DNA from: Chlamydoabsidia padenii
Taxonomy: Eukaryota > Mucoromycota > Mucoromycetes > Mucorales > Cunninghamellaceae
Assembly: GCA_025330725.1 (NCBI GenBank)
Contig: JAIWND010000015.1
Span: forward strand, 1 to 64,000
DNA length: 64,000 bases
Reading direction: 5' to 3'
Shown here piece after piece: positions 51,191 through 62,268 of the stretch. Under the pieces are notes generated by a model. The model searched no databases. It had not been told where the DNA came from and saw only the letters and a list, made by a program, of their open reading frames with translations. A program made the position numbers and the translations under genes. Position 1 is the first letter of the stretch. Every line of letters starts with the position of its first letter.

Positions 51191-51892
51191 ATGCATTTCT
51201 CTACCCTCCTTTCTATCGCTGCTTTAGCTGGTCTTACAGTAGCTTCGTCCAACTCTACTTCTTCTTCTGGCGGTGGTGTGAAAATTATTGTCAAAAACCA
51301 ATGTGATCATGATCTGACTGTCTCCAAGCTTACTAATGGACAATCCTCAGGTACCAGCGACAACGTCTCCCAGGGCAGCAGCAAAACGTATCCTCTTCCC
51401 GAAGATTGGCAAGGTCGATTCTTTGGCCGTGAAGATTGTTCAGAGGATTGTAAAATTGCTGGTGGTGCCAACCCAGCTTCTTTAGCCGAATTCACTTTCC
51501 GCGGGTCGGGTGGTAATGACTTTTATGATCTTAGCTTTGTTGACGGGTTCAACTTGCCTATCAAGATCTCCCCCATCGATGGTCATGGCGGTGCTTCCTC
51601 TGGTGATTACAATTGCGGCAGCCCTACATGCTCTAGTCTTCCCACTTGTCCTGATGATATGAAGATCACTAAGAATGGCAAATTCACTGGCTGTCAAAGT
51701 GCCTGTTCCAAGTATGGTTCTTCCGAATATTGTTGTACTGGTTCCCACGACACTCCTGATCAATGTTCGCCCAACTCTTATAGCAAATCGGTCAAGGATG
51801 ATTGTCCTGATGCCTACTCTTATGCTTATGATGACAAGACTTCCACCTACTCTTGTGTCGCCCAAGGTTACAACATTGTATTCTGTCCCTAG
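51191..51892 (+). CDS. Secreted thaumatin-like protein
   Basis: A single exon of 233 aa. The signal peptide is MHFSTLLSIAALAGLTVASS, followed by a Ser/Gly linker. The thaumatin fold begins VKIIVKNQCDHDLTVSKL and includes GRFFGREDCSEDC, FRGSGGNDFYDLSFVDGFNL (the family DxYDxSxVDGxNLP block) and the Cys-rich end YGSSEYCCTGSHDTPDQCSP, NSYSKSVKDDCPDAYSYAYD and YNIVFCP. About 14 cysteines are present, fitting the usual disulfide pattern. Fungal thaumatin-like proteins are extracellular and often linked with beta-glucan binding or hydrolysis; activity cannot be read here. The family REDD-type acidic cleft is partly recognisable (REDC). The leader has a TATATA stretch at 51164-51178 and CT-rich DNA. 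Confidence 0.92.
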   Translation: MHFSTLLSIAALAGLTVASSNSTSSSGGGVKIIVKNQCDHDLTVSKLTNGQSSGTSDNVSQGSSKTYPLPEDWQGRFFGREDCSEDCKIAGGANPASLAEFTFRGSGGNDFYDLSFVDGFNLPIKISPIDGHGGASSGDYNCGSPTCSSLPTCPDDMKITKNGKFTGCQSACSKYGSSEYCCTGSHDTPDQCSPNSYSKSVKDDCPDAYSYAYDDKTSTYSCVAQGYNIVFCP

Positions 51893-53091
51893 ATTGATTA
51901 GATCGTGTATTGTTTGTTTGTAATAAATAATCATCCTTTTTTATTGATTTAATCATATTATATTCTATTCTATTTGTATCAATATCAATATCTATATCCA
52001 TTATGTGTCGTCCTTGTTTTCGATCTCGATTTCAACAGATATATACCAATTAGTTGATTGCCTACATTAAAAAGAAAAGAGAGAAAGCAAGTTAGATGTC
52101 TGTTTGCTACGTCTTCCCAGGTATGATGATTCCGAATTCCCTTGTTTAGTATCCTATCCTTCTCTCTTTTTTTTTTTTTTTTTTTTTTTTTTTATTTTTT
52201 TCACTTACAATAATAACCCACAGGGCAAAGGATCTAGTGTTTGTTGTATGGAGTTGTATAGCTGTGCATTCGAGTCTAGATAAAAAGTAAGTTTCCTATT
52301 AATTTTTGGTGAATAATTGTTGTACCGTCGATAGGAAGTGAGGCAAGATTTTAGAGTCAGGACCAACTGTAATCGCTAGAGGTATGGATGCCAAGTGTTG
52401 CAAAAGTAGCTTTCGAGTGGAATAGTAATAGTGGTGCCATCAAGAACGACAAGATAAATTTATGATGATAAAGCAAAAGAGAAGAGAATCATGAAAAAAG
52501 AGGAAATCGGTTGAAATATGGAAGTTCTGGGTAACTTGAATTTTTCGTCGAATAAGCGGCGAATGAAATATCAGTAAGTATTATGTGGGAAGTATGTGGT
52601 TTTCTTTTATTTTTCACTTACCGTTGGCCGAAGCCCTGTACCCTTCCCTCTCAAAGGAGGGGTGCCAGCCATATTCTCATCCAAGAATTGACTGACAAGT
52701 TGTTGTTGTTTGTTAATTAAAGAATTTAAAAAGCTCTTTTATATGATGTGAAAAAGAAAAAATCAGATGATCAAAACCCATGCATTGTCAAATTATAACA
52801 ATCTTATACAGGACATTGGCCATCATAGTTCGCATAAATGAGATGAAGCCTATAGGAAGCCACTGAGGCTAAAGTTGGCCCTAATCGACAAAAAATTAAA
52901 TTTACTCATGTATGATGACAGCGGGTTTTGAATTATCACTTTATTACCGGGAGGCCAACTTTTTTTTTCTTTTGTCGTTTTTCCATTCTTCTTCTTCTTC
53001 TTTTTTTATTTTATTTTTTTATTAAACACCCACACCTTTTATCACCCGTTACTGCCACTCGGTAACCTTGTATATATCATTGAACAAAGGG
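51893..53091. other. Intergenic region; possible small minus-strand gene
   Basis: On the minus strand, ATG at about 52671 opens MAGTPPLRGKGTGLRPT, directly followed by a good donor GTAAGTG (52619). Further along are LLLQHLASIPLAITVGPDS then KILPHFLSTVQQLF, after a CGAAAG acceptor, and DSNAQLYNSIQQTLDPLP, after TATCTAG (52277). These three look coding but I could not join them in one frame, and no family is recognised. The plus strand holds a T run (52171-52193) and the THO2 promoter motif at 52921-52932. Confidence 0.35.
52921..52932. promoter_or_regulatory. Promoter-like motif upstream of THO2
   Basis: GCGGGTTTTGAA lies 160 bp before the THO2 ATG. It matches the form found inside the 235-241 bp repeats. 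Confidence 0.45.
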
Positions 53092-53708
53092 ATGATTCAG
53101 GAAGAAGTGGAACTGGCTCTCCGATATGCTAGCGAATGGCCGCCTCACAACAACACTAATCCTCTACGACAATTGATCTCACGCTCCACCTACCGTACTT
53201 ATATTGGCGAACGAACGATCGATCACTTTGTCAATCTCTTTAAAACATTAGTGTCTGATGAAGGTGGCGTATTTGCGGAAAAGAACATTGATATGCGACT
53301 CTACTTTATCAACTCTTTGAAAACTCAAGATATCAACCTCGAATGTATGGAAGAAGCCAAACTGGAAAACGAAGTGGGCAAGATTGCCAATCGAAAAGCC
53401 AACCTCATTGCTATGATCAAGGGTGCTATTGTAAGTATATATTGCTATATAATATACTCATATCTGTTATGTACTTATATAAACTACTTAATTTTTAAAA
53501 ATAATAATAATAATACCATATTGTCCATAGGATGCAGCAATCTTATCTGATACCGAATGCAAGATACACTTCTCAAGTCAACTTTTGGAAAATGTCAAGG
53601 TGATTCCAAGCAAACTCATGTTTGATCGTCGACTGATTCGTTTGAACACAGCCATGTTGTAAGTAATAAAAGATTTGGGTTAGGGGACGACGGTCAAAGT
53701 GTTAAATG

Positions 53709-53748
<40 letters not shown>

Positions 53749-56700
53749 CACAAATTTATCAAATAGATACAAGCAAAACAAATTCAACTTGCTTCGTGAA
53801 GATATGGTTGGATACTCGGCTTTGATCAACGATATTGTTATTGGAACTATTGATTTGGAACGTGACGAATATGGGCGATTACCACCAACTCCAATGGATC
53901 GGATACCTAGGTTTTTAGACATTATCTCGTCCCATATTGGTAAGTCTCCTAATGTAACGCCCCATTTGACGACATCTATTAACATGGTCTTTCATTTATA
54001 TATTATATGCAGGCAACTTCCACCTCGATCCTAATCGTGTCCTGGACATCTTACTCGATTTTTTTATAAAAGAGGTGATGCTTAACTATGCTTTTTGGAT
54101 TGAACTATTCAAGCAATCGGTATGGATACGCCAATTAAACCTCACGCCTGATGATCTTAACAATCTATCCTCACCGACACTCAAATACAACACCGTTATG
54201 GCACATCTTCTCGGCTTCAAATTCGAAAACTATCACCTAGTGGAAATCTCAGCAGCACCTGTAGAACTGTATTACTCATGTGCATTGTTGATCAAAAGTG
54301 GACTAATTCGGTTCTGTGATCTACTTCCTTATCTGGCACCAAATCAAGAACAGATGGATAAAATCAAGTCAGACTATTTAGAAAACATGAACAAGGAAAT
54401 TAAGAACAACAGTGGTGGATTACTGGCACAATATGGAGCTTTAGGTGAAGAAGGGGCGACAAAAAAGGCGGCCAAGTCAACAAAGGATCTCGATGATGGA
54501 CAAGATCAGGCGGCACCAACGCGAACATATGATGCAAATGATGTGGTGGAATTGACTAAAGCTTTACTCTCAATTGGCGATATCACCCACTCTGAAGAAA
54601 TCTTATCCAAATATAACAAGCTATGCGACATGTTTCCAGTGTTGGCACATTACATCTACCGTCTTTGCAGTTTTATCCTGGAACCTGCTTATCAACTCTA
54701 TGTACCTGAAGATATCAAGGCTAGGTCGGTCTACTTTTTGGAATGTGCGCAACAATCTGAACTCAAGTCGATACTCTCTCCTGGGAAAGGTGACATCCCC
54801 AAGCTGCCTAACCTAAAGACATACTTTGTGTTGGACTTTCTTAAGGATGGTACTCGTGATTTGAAGGCAAAACGAATACATCGCTTTTTTTACACACAAT
54901 GGTCTGATCAACTGGAAACATCTACAACCTACGATGAACTTTTGACTCGGTTTATGCCCATCATGCGACTTGCTGGATATCGTGCTTACTTGGCTCCCAA
55001 CCTCATTCAAAAACTGGTACAGATCCTCTTAGCTCTATTCGAACGAAACGAAGCTGCTCCGGAATCACCACAACGACAAGTATGTATCACTCTGCTCCGT
55101 GAATTCCTTCTTCCTGCCATTTCTTTTAGTGGGTGTAACACTGGTCTTATGGCAAATGTATGGGAAATCCTCGAACTGTTGTCCTTCCAAGAACGATGCT
55201 GTCTGTATGGTGAATGGGGGAATGACTTTTACAAGAAATCCATCGAAACTAAACTTCTCAAGGCACGGGTGGAAAGAAATGTGAAGTCGGTGATGCGACG
55301 GGTCTCGAAAAACGATGTCCGACCATGTAGTAGGGATCTCGGCAAACTGACGCACTCGAATCCGACCATCGTCTTCTCGGTCATGCTGGATCAGATTCAA
55401 TCCTTTGATAACTTGGCACCTTATATGGCGGATGCTTGTCGATACATGAACAACTTTTGCTATGACATTCTTGGATATTTTATGGCCGAAAAATGGACTG
55501 GATCTCAAGGGGCTGGGCGTATGAAGAAGGTCAAGGAAAAGGAAGACGGCGCCACATCTATATGGCTACGTGCATTGTCGGTTTTCTCTGGTATGCTTTA
55601 CAAGAAACAGGGTATTGATCCAACTCCTCTTATTCGATATCTGGTGTTCCGCCTACGACATGATGACTCGGTGGCTGATTTGATCCTCTTTAACGAATTT
55701 ATTACCAAATTGTGTGGCATCGAAATTATTGGCAGCACTCTGACGGACGACCAAATCACCTCAGCTGGTTGTAGTGATGCTCTCAAATCTGAAGCTTTCC
55801 AACCTATATCTACGGACAATCGCCGGGCGACGAAAAGGGTACTCTCCAGACTCAAGGATACACTGAAAAAGGATGATGCTGCTCTGGAATTACTGGTATT
55901 ACTCTATCGTCTTCATGAAAGCTGCTCCTCTCAACAAGATATCAGCACACGTGAACGGGTGATACGGCTCAATCTTGTACACCAAACAATCCTCCAATTC
56001 TCTGATCTCTTGACCACGGTGTTTGACGAAGCGGAATATTGTGCTCTGATACCAAGTGCAGAAGTACTCTCCAAAGACTTTGGACTTCCTTATACTGCGG
56101 TGATGCAAATCCTTCGACCCAAGACACGGTATCTCTTACGAAACAGCAAAGAATCGGATAGCAAAGAAGATGACATTCCAGCACCACTGCAACCATTGAT
56201 CCTGGCGTGTCCTTCCATGATGCAAAACGGCGGCATTTTTGACATCATATCTGCGGAATTTTTTGTGATCTTTTGGCAACTCAGCTTATACGATATACAT
56301 TGCCCTGTCAAGCATTATGAAGCAGCAATGAAACGATACAGCGATATTATAACCCAATGTCGTGACCCCCGTTCATCTCTGAACCAAACCAATAGGCAAT
56401 CTGCAGTATCTAAAATGGAACGACAAGCTCGAGCCAGTCTGGACGCTCTACAAGCGGATTTACCGAAGCACCAACAAGATGTGGAAGATACAATGAAAAT
56501 GCTAAAGGCTTCACATTCTCGGTGGTTTGGTGGCAATGTGGATCATGCCAACATAGTCAGGTGTATTCTCCAATTCTGTTTTTATCCTCGCAGTGTCATA
56601 TCTGAAGTGGATGCGGTATACTGTTACAAGTTTGCCATGGTCATGCATAGTCTAAATGTCAACCACCTATCAAGTTTGGCCTTTTTTCACGGAATCATCT

Positions 56701-58100
56701 CCGATAGTCTACCTGCCTCTTTGATCACCTTTACTGACTATGAAACAACTGTCCATGCGCGCTTCCTCTTCAAGACCTTCTCTAAAATGGCACAATGGCA
56801 TAAGGATGAAAAGCTTTATTGTGATGAAGCTCATGGCCCTGGTCTGATTGGATTCCAACGAAGCTGGCCTGTGAATCCATCAACTGAAGCGGTGGCAAAA
56901 GAAGATCTATTATCTCACTCGGACTTCGTGGTGGTAATGGGGAATTGGCATCAGGCTATGAACGAATTATTTAAACAAGCTTTACAGTCCGGTGATTCAC
57001 ATCAAATACGAAACACATTCTTGATTCTTCGGCAATTCATTCCAAACTTCCCTACTATTCGCGAAGATGGTGAAAGCTTGGTGGAAACAATCAAGGCACT
57101 GGCAGCAACTGAAAAGCGGGATGATCTTAAGGTGTTGGCACGAAGTTACCTTGGTCTGATTGAAAAGAACAAAGCTCGTTGGGTCAGTCGAAATTCGTTT
57201 ATTAATCTACCTGAACCCGAATCACTAACAACGCCAACAGCACAACCCCCATCAAAACCTTTATCACCTCGACCACATCACAATGATGATAGCCGCCAAT
57301 CAAGCAAGGCTTCAGCACACTCCAGCAGCTCAACGACAAAATCAGCACCAAATCCCAATACCAGCAGCAACGATTCTTCTTCACCATCAACGCATGACCG
57401 AAAACGATACATCCAAGACAACCATACCCCATCCTTTTCATCTCGTACTTCTTCATCAATTGGCACCAAACGACTTCGTAGTGATGATATGGAACCAGCC
57501 ACTCCTCGCCGTGATACGCCCAGTGAAACTCGGAACAGCCGACACCATCGATCAGAACAACCATCATCCACTCGACATTCCTCCTCCAGCCGTGGAACTG
57601 ATATGGCTCCACCACAAACAACGACACCAGGTATTCGGATTCGTGATCAAGCAAGGGAAGCCGTTCGCGAAGCAGCAAGGGATACCTCTCGCTCTCTACC
57701 ACCACCCAACTCGTCACCATCACACTCCAGCAACATAACAACCGGAAAGGATGTCGAATCGAGGGAATCCAGGCGCTCAACAAAGACCAATAATTCACGA
57801 CATCATTGGGATACAGACGACCTGGCTGATCGAAGAAGCAGCAACGATCATAATCGACTTGTAGAACCAGCACCTCCTTCATCAACAACCTCACCAACCT
57901 CCTCCTCCTCCACATCATCATCATCATCATCATCTAGACGAAAACGGTCCTTGTCAGCACTAGAAGACGATGGAAAAGATAATCAATCAAGATCGGACAA
58001 GCGATATCGATCGGATCGGTCATCGAAGGATCACAAGTCAAAAAAACGTAGCGATCGACATAGCCACGAAAAACGACGTAGCCGCCATAGTAAAAGATGA
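53092..58100 (+). CDS. THO2: THO complex subunit Tho2
   Basis: Exons 53092-53430, 53531-53658, 53767-53939 and 54013-58100 encode 1575 aa. Tho2 is the large scaffold of the THO complex, which couples transcription to mRNA packaging and export through TREX. Recognisable family segments are YKQNKFNLLREDMVGYSALI, IGNFHLDPNRVLDILLDFF, LLIKSGLIRFCDLLPYLAP, FEARVH-type MRLAGYRAYLAPNLIQKLVQ, FDIISAEFFVIFWQLSLYDI, and in the third quarter VRCILQFCFYPRSVISEVDA and MGNWHQAMNELFKQALQSGD. The last 280 residues are a disordered Ser/Arg/Asp/His-rich tail ending in SRRSRHSKR-like basic repeats, as in other Tho2 and THOC2 proteins. The start at 53092 is the first ATG; the N-terminus looks slightly short for the family, so another upstream exon is possible. 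Strong call. Confidence 0.93.
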
Positions 58101-58310
58101 CTCTCCCCACCCCCCCTTTTTTTATTTAGTTTTATATAGATTTTTTAACAGTTATCAATAAAAATGGTTTATTTTGATCTAATGGAAGGGTGTATGATGG
58201 TGCCTATCTATCTATATATATATATACATGAAACTACAATGGGATGGGGGAATAATGGATCTGTTTTTTAAAAGGCCGCTAAAACAAAAGTCTCAGGGGC
58301 ACAGATGGTC

Positions 58311-59082
58311 TTAAAAGAAAGGAAGTTTTATGAATGTGGTGGTATCATCAAATATGATAACGGCCATGACATAATAAGCGGTAAGGGCCAAAGAGATAGA
58401 GATCCATCCACTAACAGCAGTTAAGGTTTGATTATGCAAAAAATTACCAAGACAGCTGAAAAGGAATGATAGAAACACTTGAAGCAAAGTCCCACGAATA
58501 AGCCAAGGTTGGCGAAAAGTGCCCAAGAAGAATAGGAATGAAATAAAAGTATAACCAAGCATGTAAAGTCCCATACATGTTTGAAGTGCTTCGGTGCCTT
58601 GTTTCTCAGCTATTTCCAAGAACCCACTGGCGGGTGAAAACATGATACCAAAGGAGATAAAGAAACCAGAGTAAGTCTGAGAAGAAGAAAAAAAAAAAAA
58701 AGAGTATCGTTAGTATGAGAAAAAAAAAGGGGGTGGGGAGGGGGCGTACCATCATCGTTGTGGCGGCAAATGTATTCCCGATCAAAAGTTCCATGAATCC
58801 CGAAATAAATTGACTGATGCCTGTGTAACCTAGAGCCACACCTACTACCACTTGAGGCAGGTTGGTTAATAAACCGATACAATACAACCCCATCATAAGT
58901 GCTCCTGTAGCAAACGAAGCAAAACCAATAGCAGCAGGATTACCGGGTTTGAAAAGGGGTGGCATGTTATTGGGTGGCATGGCAACCTCTTCATGGTGAA
59001 GATTGCCCTTACTTTCTCCCTTGATGGATTCATTCGTTACAGATTCATGATGTTCAAAGTGAGGTTTTTGGATAGCAGCCAT
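58311..59082 (-). CDS. Acetate/monocarboxylate transporter, GPR1/FUN34/YaaH (Ato) family
   Basis: Minus-strand exons 59082-58750 and 58676-58311 encode 232 aa with six hydrophobic helices. The family signature is in KPGNPAAIGFASFATGALMM (NPAxxGL/F motif at helix 1). GYTGISQFISGFMELLIGNT and TYSGFFISFGIMFSP are also family blocks. Yeast Ato1 and Yarrowia Gpr1 move acetate or ammonium across the plasma membrane and are needed on acetate medium. The N-terminus is cytosolic and polar, and the end is KLPFF. The start MAAIQKPHFEHHESV lies just after a GA/TA repeat leader. It would feed acetate use, matching FBP1 and the thiolase in metabolic theme, though not linked. Confidence 0.93.
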
Positions 59083-59589
59083 GATATATATATATAGAGA
59101 GAGAGAGAGAGTAAAAACACAATGGTTTGCCTTATTTATATGCCTTTGATGATATATTGTCTAACTGTATATATACATTTTGATTATACACCTGGATCCT
59201 TTTTTTTTCTCATGATGTTTACACCCCGATTGCCCTAAAATGTCATCAACCCCACACTTTTCCATTTTGGACAGTAAACTCCGCCAACCTTAAAAAATGA
59301 ACTTTTTCAGAAATCTAAAAATACTACTGTCATTGTCCCTACACAAACTATACTTTTCTGGGTTTTTTTTTCAATGACCGCCATTGTAATTGCAGGATAA
59401 CCAATCATATCATTCTTTTCCTTATGTCCAGGAAACCGGCATATTGAAAAATACGTCAAAGCGGGTCAAGTCCGCTTCAAAGATACCTTCCATGATATAC
59501 CCCGCATTCCTTTTTTTTTTTTTCATGTGTGTACCTGCAAAAGCGCACCTTCATAAAAAGTATTCTTTCAGGTAGAAAATAATGGTAAA
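59083..59589. other. Intergenic region upstream of Ato gene
   Basis: No gene is seen. GA and TA microsatellites lie at 59086-59112. CCCCGATTGCCCTAAAATG (59224-59242) and AACTCCGCC (59278-59286) are weak matches to promoter-like elements. Confidence 0.4.
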
Positions 59590-59800
59590 TGTTAGGCGCA
59601 CGGAATTATTGGAAGAACACTACTCGCTCCATTGTTAACGGATGCTAATGATTAAAGTGGCAATGTGGACACTATAGCATATCCCCAACATAAGTCACTG
59701 CAAAAGCCAAGCTCCAAGACCCTTGTGTCGGTATGTTCAAACTTGTGATGACTTTTACCTGTCCTTTGCGACGAAGATTGATTTAATTTTTCTAGACGGA
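59590..59800 (-). repeat. Single diverged unit of the cluster A repeat, reverse orientation
   Basis: Read on the minus strand it has AAAGTCATCACAAG, then ACTTATGTTGGGGATATGC, CCACTTTAATCATTAGCATCC and GTTAACAATGGAGCGAG, matching cluster A at 13.5-13.9 kb base for base over long stretches. A TTTTAAACGCCAAAC element (59810-59824) stands where the motif should be. Confidence 0.75.
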
Positions 59801-60161
59801 AAGTTCAATTTTAAACGCCAAACACCAAACTTCCATGCGCCTAGCAATTCCCAAACATGTGGGCATGATGAAAAGAATGAGACAACAACAACAAAAAAAA
59901 AAGTGAGTACTCGATTTGGAAGGTGACATGATGCCGGGGTCTTTATCGGGTTGGCTCTCTATTACGGCAAACATCATGACCATGACCTGTACAAAAGAGA
60001 GTACTTGATTCACTCTTTGAGCATTCGAGTCACTACCCCAATGCCATATTGCATCCCCCCTTCAAATTATGATAACCAATCAAGAGACGATTTGTCAGAA
60101 ATGTGCTTTTTATTATAAAATGTGTTCTAATCTAGTATCTATATGCCTACCACGTCCAATG

Positions 60162-61637
60162 TCAAGCTTTTTGACATTTTGTGATCTAACAAAAAGAGAG
60201 ATGATTAGCCCCGTGGATAAAACAAACCATTCAAATCACATAAAATGATGATTTTACCTTGAGCAGAGCCACTGTGATTTCAGCCAAACGACGATCGATC
60301 CACCTTGAAGGAGTAAGAAGAGATTCAAACCAAGCCAAATGTCCTATATGTATCACCAAAAGATTCATATTAGTTATGATTTTTTTTCCCTTGACCTGAT
60401 AATCCCCTACCTCCATAATCCGTAGTTGTTAGAAGCACGTAGGGATTCACCTTGATTTCATCCCATGGAATACCCAAAGGATTGGCGACTGGATCATCCA
60501 AAGAATTCACACAGACTAAAGGCACCCGCACATGTTCCACAAACCGAGACGAGCTGCCATCACGATAATAGTTATTAGAAGTGCTGTAACCATACACCTT
60601 TTTAGTACATGCATTATCATAGTCCCGAATAGTCATTGCTGATAGTACGTCTTCGGTGATCACGTCCGGGTGTTTCTTCATCATCGCCATGTGTCGGATG
60701 AACACCTTTTTGAGACTATTTGCCATCGTCCCCGAGTAGATTTTTCGTCGAAGGTAAGTAGAGTCCAAGTAATTGACACATGCAAGAACATCGAATGGAT
60801 TACCTACCGATATACCGCCTTGTAATAATGAGTTTTCCTTTTCTTCACCTAGATACTAATGATATGTGGGTGTGAGATTGATTTCAGGGGAGATTTCCTA
60901 TGTACCCTGTTTTTTTTTTTTTACCTTGACGAGAATATTTGATCCTAATGAGAAGCCAATACCAACCAAAGGAGTACCAGGCGCCAGCTTGTTTCGGATA
61001 TGGATCAAGGTCTGTCTCAAGTCATTTGTATTAGCACCATTGATTGTTTGTGGGGTTGTGATTTCCGTGAATCCGCATCCACGACTATGCATTATCACAC
61101 CACGATAGTAATGAGGAGCAACAATAATCTAAAAACAAGGACAAATATGAGAGACTGGTACTACTATTACCTTTTTAGCATTACCTTTTCAAGGACGCCG
61201 TGAATATAGGATTCATGGCTTCCACCTGTAAGTCCATGTAGTACCACCAATACGGGCGTTTTTGAATCGTCACCTAATTGCTTTTCGCTGACTGTCCAGT
61301 CGAGGGCTACTTGTGCACCATCGTTCATGGTGATCATTTCTCTATGATGACATGAGAAGGTAGAGCAAGTTAGTTCGTGACATGAGACAAGTCTCTCCTT
61401 CGCCCCAGAAGTGAGATTTTACCTTTCATAATTGACTTGAGGGCTGGTATATTTATAATAGGAGGAATAGATGGTTTGGAGGTGGCCGTTGAATAAATAA
61501 GGTGTAGGCGTATAAGTGCCAGAGAGTGAGGGGCAGCTGGAAGTGATGTAGTCGACAAAGGAAAGTGGAGTCGTTGTGTCATTGGTGGTAACTTCCACTG
61601 GCTGATCGTGGTGGAAGAGTCGAATACTGGAAGTCAT
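60162..61637 (-). CDS. Alpha/beta hydrolase, YheT/ABHD1-3/Eht1 type
   Basis: Minus-strand exons 61637-61423, 61341-61185, 61128-60925, 60855-60411, 60343-60258 and 60185-60162 encode 376 aa. The nucleophile is the Ser of GIGFSLGSNILVKYLG (GxSxG). The acid is in CVNSLDDPVANPLGIPWDE. The His is formed at a splice joint (DYGG to HLAWFE). The oxyanion region is LVVLHGLTGGSHESYIHGV, and GHLQTIYSSYY near the N-terminus is typical of the UPF0017/YheT group. Yeast relatives (Eht1, Eeb1, YMR210W) make ethyl esters or act as acylglycerol lipases; substrate here is unknown. There is no signal peptide. The final exon encodes seven residues and is inferred from a clean acceptor. TCGGGATTTGAAA at 61732-61743 is 95 bp upstream. 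Confidence 0.9.
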
Positions 61638-61731
61638 TAGTGGGGGGAATAAAGTGGCTGGGAATCTAAAAAAGAAAAGGAAAGGAAAAAAAAAAGGGGA
61701 TGGCCGACTTTTTTATTTTATTTTAAAAAAA

Positions 61732-61744
61732 TCGGGATTTGAAA
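61732..61744. promoter_or_regulatory. Promoter-like motif upstream of alpha/beta hydrolase
   Basis: TCGGGATTTGAAA (consensus form) lies 95 bp before the hydrolase start codon, in the opposite sense to the gene. Confidence 0.5.
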
Positions 61745-62268
61745 TAATCTAACGATTTATATGCAGATCGGGCAAGATCAAGGTACATTCATTTTCCAAA
61801 GAACAGGTCCTATTGTAGTTCAGTATTGAATCAAAAAGAGATTGACCTAGGTGAAATTATATATTAACACATTGCCTTTCCACCGTCAAAAGGAACGCAT
61901 CAGTCAATAGGAGGTCATACGTTCTTTGGACTTCAGGAATGTCATCCCTCTCAAAAGTGCTTTATGTTGTTGGCGATCCATGTACGGCTCCGTCAGCAAA
62001 TTTTAAAATTCCTGTACTATCAATTCCCTATATACACAAAAGTTTATCATCCCCTGACAAGTCCTATTTAAAATATCAGTGAAACAAATCATTCCTTTTG
62101 ACAACCCGGGATCGAAGTTCAAACATGTAATTGTACAATTTTAACATAATAATGGGGGGGGGTTTATTTATTTATTTATGATAATAACCTATACTAAATG
62201 GCATAATACTAATACTAATGATAATAAAGTGGGGGTGGGGGTGGGGTATATTAACAAATTACACAAGA
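61745..62268. other. Intergenic region, no gene
   Basis: Between the hydrolase promoter and the 3' end of the vezatin-like gene. It holds a G run (62154-62162) and a GGGGGT repeat (62230-62247). No ORF with a recognisable domain is present. Confidence 0.5.

Noticed and set aside
57202..57933. 243-codon minus-strand ORF opposite the THO2 tail
   Set aside because: Antisense shadow of the Ser/Arg-rich coding sequence, with Met/Trp/Arg runs and no domain.
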